Part shown: piece after piece, positions 1 through 8,036 of the stretch
Numbering within the stretch: position 1 is the stretch's first letter
How the letters are laid out: every line of letters starts with the position of its first letter
Assembly (NCBI GenBank): GCA_017510785.1
Contig: JAFWMH010000026.1
Location: 117,512 to 181,511 of the forward strand
Direction of reading: 5' to 3'
Length of the DNA: 64,000 nt
DNA from: Atopobiaceae bacterium
Lineage (GTDB): Bacteria; Actinomycetota; Coriobacteriia; Coriobacteriales; Atopobiaceae
The notes under the pieces: generated by a model
What the model was told of the DNA's origin: nothing
Database searches by the model: none
Seen by the model: only the letters and a program-made list of their open reading frames with translations
Translations under genes and position numbers: made by a program

Positions 1-2
1 GA

Positions 3-1829
3 CGAAACGGTATTACGCTGGCTTTGCACGAAAACATGGACGACGGAGAACAAACGGTAACGATACCGTCAGTCGAAACTGAGTTCACCGATGCAGCTGG
101 CCATCACACTGCCAGCGAACCAGAAGGGGACGACACGCAAAGCTCTACCATTACGCTTGTCGATACCGTCACCTATTCCAACCTCATAGAGGGCAAGACG
201 TATACCCTCCACGGCATCGTGATGGACAAAACCACTGGCGAGCCACTACGTGCTCCGGACGGTTCGGCCATCGAGTCAAGCACCGATTTTGTACCCAACT
301 CTAGCGTTGGCGCTACAACGCTCGGTTTTGTCGTCGATCGTTCACTGGTGGCAGGCAAACAAGTTGTCGCATTCGAGACGCTCCTCTTTGAAGGCCGAGA
401 GATTGCCATTCATGCGAACATCGAGGATGCGTCTCAAACAGTATCGGTTCCTTCCATAGGAACGACGTTGGGGAATGCCGCCGGTGCGCACGAGGTGCTC
501 GCCACAGAGCGCGTTGACCTCATTGATACGGTTGCGTATTCTGGCCTGACACCTGGCGAGTCGTACAGGATGCTTGGCACGATCGTTGACGCGGCAACTG
601 GCGAGCCCATTCGCAACGCCGATGACAACCTCGTAACCGGGGAACAAGCTTTCGAGGCAGCTGGTACCGACGGCTCAGTCGCGGTAACGCTGAGCGTTGA
701 TGCCGCAGCATTAGCCGGCAAGACCGTTGTAGCGTTCGAGCAGCTTGTACAGGATTCGAGTGCTGACGACGTGTCCGAAAGCACCACGCGCACACTCGCT
801 CGCCACGAAGACCTTCACGACGAGGGGCAAACCGTTTCGTTCCCTCGCATCGGTACCAATGCATGCGATGCCGACGATAATGACTCATACGTTTTAGGCA
901 TGGGCACGGTTCGCGTTCGTGATGAGGTCGCGTATACCAACTTGCGTCCAGGGATTGAATACGTGATGAGCGGCACGCTCTACAACAAGGCCACGGGTTC
1001 TGCGCTCATCGACTCCAATGGCGAGGCAGTCTCATCCCAAGTAACGTTTACCCCTGAATCGCCTGACGGCACTGTAACTATGGAGTTCAAATTCGATGCA
1101 TCGCTCGTGGCCGGTACGGACGTTGTAGCATTCGAATCCTGCCAGCGCGATGGCGTAGAGGTGGCCGTACATGCCGACCTTGCTGATGAGGCACAAACCG
1201 TTCACGTCGCAAGAATCGGCACCGAAGCGCACGACAAGAAAAGCGGTTCGCACGAGGCTGTCGCAACCAAGGAAGTAACCATCGTTGACGTTGTTTCGTA
1301 CGAAGGGCTTGTTCCCGGCACGGAGTACAAGCTCCAGGGCACCCTCATGAACAAGCAAACGAGCAAGCCGCTGCAAAACACAAACAACGAACCCGTAACT
1401 ACTACCATCACTCTTACGCCCGAAAAGTCCTCGGGCAGCGTAGAGGTTACCTTTACTATCGACGCCACTCAGTTGGCCAACAACTCCGCGGTTGTGTTCG
1501 AGCGGCTGTTCGTGGGGCAAAAACTCGTAGCCCTGCATGAAGACATTCACGACACCAAGCAAAGCGTGTCCTTCCGCACTCCCACCGAGGAAGAAAAGAA
1601 GAAAGACGGAGATAAGAACACCTCCAATTCCAAGAGCAACGATAAGGCTACCACGGGTACCGGTAACAGCACGGGCACAGGCACCCACACGACCTCCAGT
1701 TCCAAGGGTTCCACGCCACGCACTGGCGACGACCTCGCGTCGCCGCTGGCCTTCGCCGCACTTGGTTCATTCGTGCTCTTGCTTGCACGCAAGCGCGTGC
1801 GTTTCACGAGGAAACACGCTCACCTGTAA
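3..1829 (+). CDS. VaFE-repeat cell-wall-anchored surface protein (5' end outside window)
   Basis: The frame is open from the window edge, so the N-terminus and signal peptide are missing. The visible part holds the tail of one repeat plus four full repeats of about 120-130 residues. Each has a VDTVxYxxLxPGxxYxxxGT-like opening, a (V)VAFExL strand and a closing HEDIxDxxQTV-like strand. This is the VaFE / thioester-linked surface repeat pattern, which forms stiff stalks with intramolecular cross-links. A Ser/Thr/Gly/Lys-rich wall-spanning linker (about 1590-1710) precedes the sorting signal TPRTG, a hydrophobic stretch and a basic tail (RKRVRFTRKHAHL). It should be attached to peptidoglycan by a sortase. 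The ligand is unknown. A terminator follows at 1871. Confidence 0.88.
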   Translation, partial: RNGITLALHENMDDGEQTVTIPSVETEFTDAAGHHTASEPEGDDTQSSTITLVDTVTYSNLIEGKTYTLHGIVMDKTTGEPLRAPDGSAIESSTDFVPNSSVGATTLGFVVDRSLVAGKQVVAFETLLFEGREIAIHANIEDASQTVSVPSIGTTLGNAAGAHEVLATERVDLIDTVAYSGLTPGESYRMLGTIVDAATGEPIRNADDNLVTGEQAFEAAGTDGSVAVTLSVDAAALAGKTVVAFEQLVQDSSADDVSESTTRTLARHEDLHDEGQTVSFPRIGTNACDADDNDSYVLGMGTVRVRDEVAYTNLRPGIEYVMSGTLYNKATGSALIDSNGEAVSSQVTFTPESPDGTVTMEFKFDASLVAGTDVVAFESCQRDGVEVAVHADLADEAQTVHVARIGTEAHDKKSGSHEAVATKEVTIVDVVSYEGLVPGTEYKLQGTLMNKQTSKPLQNTNNEPVTTTITLTPEKSSGSVEVTFTIDATQLANNSAVVFERLFVGQKLVALHEDIHDTKQSVSFRTPTEEEKKKDGDKNTSNSKSNDKATTGTGNSTGTGTHTTSSSKGSTPRTGDDLASPLAFAALGSFVLLLARKRVRFTRKHAHL

Positions 1830-1870
1830 CCAGCAGCAATACTGCGTTGGCTACTAACTAATGGCTAGAA

Positions 1871-1910
1871 GGACCGTCGGGACATTTTGAAATCCCGGCG
1901 GTCCTTCTTT
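1871..1910 (+). terminator. Rho-independent terminator after the VaFE surface gene
   Basis: GGACCGTCGGGA pairs with TCCCGGCGGTCC, with one mismatch, around an A/T-rich loop, and is followed by TTCTTT. It lies between the + strand surface gene and the convergent M28 gene, so it may serve both. Confidence 0.8.
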
Positions 1911-1942
1911 GCGGATGAAATCGCTCACTGAGCTTTTTGCCA

Positions 1943-4900
1943 CTACGAGCGACGAATCACCTCGGTCACAATACGCACAACGTCATCAACCTGATCGGGA
2001 TTCACGTTCTCATACACGTCGTCAAGCGTGTGAGAAAGAGCGGGCATATCAGCATTGTCGAGACCAACAATGGTTACCGCGCGAATGCGAGCGCGAAGTG
2101 CCGAAGCTGCATCCGTTTCTCCCCAATCACACATAGCCGTATCCATCTTGATGTGCAAATCCCGCGCGATGTCGGTTACCATGCGAAGGAGACGGCGATC
2201 GGCGCGCTTCCTATTTGCTGCTCCCTCGCGGGCATACACCGCCAAAGAACCGCTTCCCACGCACTCCAGATTGACAAGGAACGCCCCACGAATGTCACGA
2301 CGGTGCGCGTCGAGGAATGCCTTCATGCCAGCATGGCCCTCTTCCGAAGCACCGGTTGCAACGAACCAAATATCGTGCTCGTCGAGGAACTCGTCGCCCA
2401 GCTCGAGCATTGCATCTTGGAGGTCCCCGCCATCGAAGTCCACATCTTCGCCGCGAAGGTCGTCGCGTATGGTCGCACCGCCCTTCCAGTCGCTCGCCTG
2501 CTGTGAACGGCTGCGATCATCGTTCCAGAAGCTCCTCCCCGTGCGCGGCGACTCTTGCTGAGATGCACTTTCACGAACTGCGGCACTAGCAGCCGCGGGA
2601 CTGGATTCAATACTAATATCTTGCCGCTGCACCGCTTCGTAGCGCCGCACATCCTCTTGCGTAGCCGTAACCTGCTCCTCATACGCATAGTCGTCAGCCA
2701 AAGGATCAACCGTTGCGCCAGAGGGATCGGGCAGGTCGTAAAGGGCTGCGCGACGCGCAATGCTCATGCCTGGCCGCGTGGGTTGGTACGACGAGGTTCC
2801 CCACATCGGATCGTCTACGGCTGCCGGACGTGCCCTACGGGACTCGCGCTCTACCTCGCCAGAATACAAGTCGTAGCTATCCGAGAACGTGTCGAGACCA
2901 GAGGAGTCGCGTGGCAGGATGTCGTCATCTTGCTCGCGATCAAAGTGGAGGCGGTTGGGGTCGGGCAGCGGCTCTTGTTGGACCGCTTCTTCGCTGTAGT
3001 CATCATATGCTTCGTCATCATACTCACCGTACTCGTCTTCCGACTCGTACTCTTCGCCCTCGAATTCGGTGTATTCCTCCTCGTAGTACGCACCGTCTTC
3101 GTCCGCGAGGTACCCATCCTCTTCCTCGTTGTAGTCATCGGCATACTGCTCCTCAACTGCACCGCGTCTCCGGAACAGACTCCTAATACGTTCACCAAGG
3201 GTCAGCTTTCGTTCCTGTGGCTCCTCGTTGTATTCTCCGTCATACTCCTCTATGTATTCACCTTCGTATTCACCCTCGTAGAGCGCATCTTCTTCGCCCT
3301 CATCTTCGTAATACGTCTCCTCGTCGGCATCCTCTGTGTATTCTTCTATGTATTCTTCAGCGTCTTCCTCGTAATACGGTTCATCGTCATAATAATCCGG
3401 TAATACGGTTTCGTCTTCAAGTTCCTGCTCCGCCTCAGCACCTTCGTGCTGCAGTGCTTGGGCTTCCCTCTCAAGCTTTTGCTTACGCCGACGATGCCTC
3501 AAGCGATGGAAGAAGTCTTTTTCGGGATACTCATCCTCTTCGTCGTACTCAAAATCGGAGTCGTATTCCGCCTGCTCGGCTTCAAACGCCAAGTCCGCCG
3601 CCGCATCAACATCGTCCTCGTCGTATACGTGCTCTTCTTCATAGTCGTCTTCGTACTCGTACTCGTCGGCTTCGCCCTCGCCACCTTGCGCGAAATCGTC
3701 GAAATAGTCTTCATCCTCTTCCAAGAGTTCTTCTTCAGGGACTTCCTCTTCTAGGTAGTCTTCGTCAACGTCCTCATCGGACTCTTCTTCATCCGAAAAC
3801 TCAAAGGTACCGTCGTACTCCTCGTCATAGCCCTCGGAATAGACGAAGTCATCGTCGTCGTAGTCTTCCTCCCAGAGCTCATCTTCCTCGAAATCGTCGT
3901 ACCCTTCGTCACCGGTCTCATCTTCCGGCAACTCGTCCTCGATTTCCAAATCGTCTTCTTCGAGCTCTTCTCCAGACTCCTCTTCAGAATCTTCCTCTAG
4001 CTCATACGAGTAGTCATCATCGGGTTCATCCTCGAGCTCCACTGAGGAGTCGTCATCCGCGACTCCATCCGACTCATCGTCTGCCTCTTCTTCCTCGTCA
4101 ACGGTTGGTTCGGCGTCTTCCTGGTCGTCTTCGTCAATCCAGTCGTCACCCTCGCCATCCTCATCGTCGAAGGTCAGCTTGTCCTTAAGAACTTGGAAAC
4201 GCTTCGAGAGCCAAGAGCCTATCGAGGATCCGATGGGTGCTTCGTCCTCGTCCGAGCCCTGTTCGTCATCGTACTCGTCGTCCAGTTCGTCATCGTATTC
4301 TTCGTAATCATCATTGTATTCGTCGTCGAATTCGTCTTCATACGAATCGTATTCAGCATCCGACTCGTCGAGCGCCTCATCGTCGACGTAGTCATCATCA
4401 GTATCGTCCTCTACATAGTCTTCCTCGACGCCGTCACTCGCTGGGTTTTCGTCTTCTTCTTGGTCGTCCCCAGCAATGCTTGGCAGCCTCAGCGCTCGAC
4501 GTATGGCGCCCGTCTCTATCGCATCCTCTAAATCGTCCTCTTCCTCAAAGTCTCGCTCTTCCCTCGTGGCATCCTCGGTTTCGTTAACCTTCGTCTCGTC
4601 GTTTTCGCCCGGTTCATGGCTTGGGGAATTGTCGTAATCGTCGAATTCTTCATCTTCTTCGCCTAGCGAGTCGTCGTAATCGTCGAAGTCATCCTCGTAG
4701 TCAGCGTACACATCCTCGTCGTACCCGCCGTCGTCGTATGCCACTCCGTAGTCTTCGTCATACTCCGGTGATTCCTCTTCAGCAAATGAGGACTCCGGTT
4801 CTTCCTGAACTACCTCGTCGACCACGCGTACACGAGGCTCCTCGTAGGTAATCTCACATGAGGGCGGCAGTATTTGCAAGGCACGCAGCACTTCTTCTCC

Positions 4901-5761
4901 GTGCCGCACACCCTTCACTTCCTCGACCACCTCGATTTGCTCTGGTATGGGAATGAGGCTCTCAGGCTCCTGCATCCCGCTCTTCTCGCGGCGCTTGCGA
5001 TGAGCCGGGCGACTTGCCATTACTATTGCCTCGTCTTCGGCAGGGCTTACCCTATCCATAAGTGCAAGTAACGCAGCAACACCCGATTTGTTGTCGTTCG
5101 CTCCCGTTGTACAGGCGCCCATTCCCGCCATAATTGACGTTACCGCCAGAATCACAACCGGCAAAGCAGCAATAAGCCCGACCACCCACATAAACATGCG
5201 GAATACGTCGGGCAAGAATCCTAGCATCTGGAATAACGCAGCTGCCGCAACCACCCCCGGGCAGTAGGATGCGACCCGCACGAGCATCGCTTGGTACCGT
5301 GCCAGACCGCTTTTCCGCAGCACTGCCTCGCGCGGCGTATCGTAATGGGCCACGATCACGATAGGCCGACTGCCATTCGCCACGTCCGGGTTTGGCGCGG
5401 GGCGCACACCGACTACGTTTTGGCTACGGTGCGCGGGGCCCACCTCCTCAAACGGGTTTCGCACGAATTGTATGAACAGCATGAGCCCCGACATTGCGAG
5501 CGCTACGAGCATGAGGACGACACGCGGTGCTCCCTCGAGTATGCCACCCACAAGCAACGCGACGAACAACACGATGGCTAGAACGTCTCGCACCATCGTC
5601 CCCGACCCGTGGCTATCGAACTCCTGAACTGATGTTTCGAGTCCATGCTGCCCCATCAGGTCGGCGATTATTTCACTCGCCTGATATTCCTCTTGGCTAT
5701 TCGCTGGTGCTATCCCAATCTTCTCGTCGAGATAGTCCATGTACTCTCGCGTCCTGGCCAT
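1943..5761 (-). CDS. M28-family metallopeptidase interrupted by a ~850-residue acidic low-complexity insertion
   Basis: I chose the start MARTREY at 5761 because AAGGAAGG lies just upstream; the frame stays open to 5812. The product is about 1272 residues. The N-terminal part has hydrophobic segments (about 60-95, 165-215) and the first zinc-ligand motif AHYDTPR (H139, D141), then GANDNKSG (D223). The second half of the fold only resumes near residue 1100, with ATGASEEGHAG (E1140/E1141), VGLDNADMP and a final SHT (H1244). These are the expected M28 co-catalytic zinc and base residues. Between the halves lie about 850 residues dominated by Asp, Glu and Tyr. Three basic helical islands interrupt it: WLSKRFQVLKDKL, FFHRLRHRRRKQKLER and LGERIRSLFRRRG. 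The protein is probably membrane-associated. Its substrate is unknown. The reading frame is intact throughout. Confidence 0.85.
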   Translation of the reverse strand: MARTREYMDYLDEKIGIAPANSQEEYQASEIIADLMGQHGLETSVQEFDSHGSGTMVRDVLAIVLFVALLVGGILEGAPRVVLMLVALAMSGLMLFIQFVRNPFEEVGPAHRSQNVVGVRPAPNPDVANGSRPIVIVAHYDTPREAVLRKSGLARYQAMLVRVASYCPGVVAAAALFQMLGFLPDVFRMFMWVVGLIAALPVVILAVTSIMAGMGACTTGANDNKSGVAALLALMDRVSPAEDEAIVMASRPAHRKRREKSGMQEPESLIPIPEQIEVVEEVKGVRHGEEVLRALQILPPSCEITYEEPRVRVVDEVVQEEPESSFAEEESPEYDEDYGVAYDDGGYDEDVYADYEDDFDDYDDSLGEEDEEFDDYDNSPSHEPGENDETKVNETEDATREERDFEEEDDLEDAIETGAIRRALRLPSIAGDDQEEDENPASDGVEEDYVEDDTDDDYVDDEALDESDAEYDSYEDEFDDEYNDDYEEYDDELDDEYDDEQGSDEDEAPIGSSIGSWLSKRFQVLKDKLTFDDEDGEGDDWIDEDDQEDAEPTVDEEEEADDESDGVADDDSSVELEDEPDDDYSYELEEDSEEESGEELEEDDLEIEDELPEDETGDEGYDDFEEDELWEEDYDDDDFVYSEGYDEEYDGTFEFSDEEESDEDVDEDYLEEEVPEEELLEEDEDYFDDFAQGGEGEADEYEYEDDYEEEHVYDEDDVDAAADLAFEAEQAEYDSDFEYDEEDEYPEKDFFHRLRHRRRKQKLEREAQALQHEGAEAEQELEDETVLPDYYDDEPYYEEDAEEYIEEYTEDADEETYYEDEGEEDALYEGEYEGEYIEEYDGEYNEEPQERKLTLGERIRSLFRRRGAVEEQYADDYNEEEDGYLADEDGAYYEEEYTEFEGEEYESEDEYGEYDDEAYDDYSEEAVQQEPLPDPNRLHFDREQDDDILPRDSSGLDTFSDSYDLYSGEVERESRRARPAAVDDPMWGTSSYQPTRPGMSIARRAALYDLPDPSGATVDPLADDYAYEEQVTATQEDVRRYEAVQRQDISIESSPAAASAAVRESASQQESPRTGRSFWNDDRSRSQQASDWKGGATIRDDLRGEDVDFDGGDLQDAMLELGDEFLDEHDIWFVATGASEEGHAGMKAFLDAHRRDIRGAFLVNLECVGSGSLAVYAREGAANRKRADRRLLRMVTDIARDLHIKMDTAMCDWGETDAASALRARIRAVTIVGLDNADMPALSHTLDDVYENVNPDQVDDVVRIVTEVIRRS

Positions 5762-5963
5762 GATGACCTTCCTTTGCTGCATTTTTGGCTTCGCGCGGGG
5801 CGCCTCGACCATACAGTATACGTCGAACTAGTCATGGAAACGCGTTTAACAACGTAGACGGTTGATTTGTTTTGCGTTTCTTCAGGCAAATGGCACATAG
5901 GGGCCCAAAAAGCCGGATTTCGTTACAATGGTTGGAGCTAATTTGAGCGATTAGGGAGAGTCG

Positions 5964-6983
5964 ATGGATACGTGGGATGATTCCTTCAGGGAGCCAACCG
6001 AGGACGAACGCTCAGCACGACGCATAGCGGCTCTGGCTGTAACGTTGATAAACGCACGCCACCCCGTTACCACAGCACGCGTACATGAGGAGTTTTATTC
6101 TGCGCTTTCTTTTGAGGCGTTCAGGAAGTCGTATCGTCGCGACCGCGCTCGGCTCGCCGCCGCTGGAATCGTAGTCGTGAGAGCAAACCTTCCCACGGGG
6201 GAAACCGCATGGCGCATCGACGAGGACACATCCTTCGTTCACGACAACGACCTCACTCCCGAAGATGTGCTTGTACTCGACTGCTTGCTTCTTCCGATCG
6301 CTTCCGATCCCTCTTTTCCGTATGCTAATGACTTGCGACTTGCACTCGCTAAGATTGATCGCTCGTTTGCGAACGCACCAGCTGCGTCAATACCCCCCGA
6401 TGTTCGCGCGCGCAATCGTCAACTTGCTCGCATCGAGAGCTGCATGACGGCCCACCACGCCGCAAAGGTGTCGTACGAGCGTGCCGACGGGACCGCAACG
6501 ACACGCACCATAATTCCACTCGGGTTGTTCCCATTACGTGGTACAACGTATTTGGTCGCGTCCAAACTTGTAAACGCCAGCATGCAGGAACCCCATGTTT
6601 ACAACATGGACCGCATGAAGTCGGTTCAAGAGCTCAAGGGCCACACATACCCCACTCCTGACGACTTCGACGTACGAGACTACATAAAGTTGCCCTTTCA
6701 AATTGGCAGCATTGTTTACCAAGCAAAGTTTGCTGTACCCCAAAACAGGCTCTCGGACGTTCGCGAACACGTGGCACTTCGAGGCTTTTGGGATGGGCGT
6801 GAGGTTGTAATCGGAGTGGCAGACGAGGACGCGGCAGCGGCATGGGCACTTGCAGAGGGAGTGCGCCCCCTTGCGCCCGCATCACTTGTCAACGCCTGGT
6901 CCGAACGTCTTGAGCGCTGGTTTTCGCGTTGTTCGGCTGGAGCAGAAGCTACTGCTACTCATAATGCGGAGGTATTATCGTGA
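5964..6983 (+). CDS. WYL-domain transcriptional regulator (PafB-like, first of pair)
   Basis: This 339-residue protein has an N-terminal helix-turn-helix region (about 15-80: EDERSARRIAALAVTLINAR, then a wing). A WYL-type domain follows (about 150-200, with GTTYLVASK in place of the usual WYLIA strand) and then a C-terminal extension. WYL domains sense nucleic-acid or nucleotide ligands. Paired WYL regulators of this kind include the actinobacterial PafBC activator of DNA-damage genes. The gene overlaps the next one by the GTGA tetranucleotide, which suggests coupled translation and a heterodimer. A TACAAT box sits at 5924-5929. Assignment to PafB itself is inferred from the paired arrangement. 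Confidence 0.75.
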   Translation: MDTWDDSFREPTEDERSARRIAALAVTLINARHPVTTARVHEEFYSALSFEAFRKSYRRDRARLAAAGIVVVRANLPTGETAWRIDEDTSFVHDNDLTPEDVLVLDCLLLPIASDPSFPYANDLRLALAKIDRSFANAPAASIPPDVRARNRQLARIESCMTAHHAAKVSYERADGTATTRTIIPLGLFPLRGTTYLVASKLVNASMQEPHVYNMDRMKSVQELKGHTYPTPDDFDVRDYIKLPFQIGSIVYQAKFAVPQNRLSDVREHVALRGFWDGREVVIGVADEDAAAAWALAEGVRPLAPASLVNAWSERLERWFSRCSAGAEATATHNAEVLS

Positions 6984-7930
6984 GTATTACCGCGAATACA
7001 CGCAGAAAACGAGCGGGCCGCAAGCAGAGCAGCGAACGAATACGCGAAGTCGTTACGGTGCTTGGTTCGCTCAGTCGAACAGGCGATAAGGTGACCATCA
7101 GCGCCCTTGCCCGAAGGCTTGGCATGAGCCTCGAAGAGGCATTCGGACTCATGAGCATAATATGCCAGGCTTCTGGCGAAGAGGCCGGCGGTCTCCTCAT
7201 ATCTGCCAACGATGATATGACGGAATTCACCTTGGAGTACCCTGGTATTCATGGTCGTCCCATTCGACTCACCACGCCAGAAACCATCGCTCTTGTCCAT
7301 GCTCTCGACATGGCGGAAATCGCGCCCGACGATACCTTGCGCAAACGTCTCCGTACTGCCTTTTCGTCACCCGGCGTCAACGAAGAAGAGGTCCGCAAGG
7401 CACTCGGCGCTACCGTGGACCCGGACTCCCAAGCGACGCTCCAAGCCTGCGCAAAATCCCAGGCTGAACAACGTATGCTCACATTTATGTACAAGGGCCT
7501 TGCCGATTCAAAACCAAAGGAGCGCTGCGCCATTATTCGTCGTCTGCGCATTGAGCAGTCCTTTTGGTATGCCGATGCATACGACCTCGACCGCTTTGCA
7601 AACCGCATATTTCGGCTTGACCGCATGAGCGACGTTTCGGTGGGACATCGTGGTAGGCTGCCAAAAGATGAAGAATCCGATGTCCCTCAAGCGCAATGGA
7701 TCGAGGTTGTATTCACGGACCCCGCATACACCACGTTATTCGAGTGGCCTGGTTTACGCATTACATCGCGCAGCAATAACGAGGTGCGGGGAACGATTCC
7801 GTATTATGGTGAGCGCAGCGACTGGCTTATACGACGTATTATTGCCTGTGACGGCGCATTACGCGTTGATGATTCCCGTATTATGAAACGTGTTTCAGAA
7901 TACATTTGTAGTTTGCGTACGTCAATGTAG
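6980..7930 (+). CDS. WYL-domain transcriptional regulator (PafC-like, second of pair)
   Basis: This 316-residue protein starts at a GTG that overlaps the preceding stop. The N-terminus is basic (TRRKRAGRKQ), followed by a winged-HTH segment (RIREVVTVLGSLSRTGDKV..LARRLGM). The WYL core (about 158-215) includes RLRIEQSFWYADAYD, and a C-terminal domain follows. Tandem WYL genes usually act together. DNA-damage-responsive regulation, as for PafBC, is plausible but not shown here. A GC-rich hairpin follows at 7968. Confidence 0.75.
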   Translation: MSITANTRRKRAGRKQSSERIREVVTVLGSLSRTGDKVTISALARRLGMSLEEAFGLMSIICQASGEEAGGLLISANDDMTEFTLEYPGIHGRPIRLTTPETIALVHALDMAEIAPDDTLRKRLRTAFSSPGVNEEEVRKALGATVDPDSQATLQACAKSQAEQRMLTFMYKGLADSKPKERCAIIRRLRIEQSFWYADAYDLDRFANRIFRLDRMSDVSVGHRGRLPKDEESDVPQAQWIEVVFTDPAYTTLFEWPGLRITSRSNNEVRGTIPYYGERSDWLIRRIIACDGALRVDDSRIMKRVSEYICSLRTSM

Positions 7931-7967
7931 TGCACTATGTAGTACGATTCAAAACACAGCATAGAAT

Positions 7968-8000
7968 GGCGCCGTAAGGACTAGCTTCCCCTACGGCGCC
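7968..8000. terminator. Hairpin between convergent genes, probable bidirectional terminator
   Basis: GGCGCCGTA at 7968 pairs with TACGGCGCC ending at 8000. The stem sits between the stops of the + strand WYL gene and the - strand helicase gene. No strong T-run follows on either strand, so the call rests on stem and position. Confidence 0.55.
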
Positions 8001-8036
8001 CGCAATCATTCGTGTGCTCTCTTATGCCGCTGTAAG

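Noticed and set aside
1803..1820. Possible parS-like GTTTCACGAGGAAAC in the surface gene
   Set aside because: The centre has two changes and lies in coding sequence; not a parS match.
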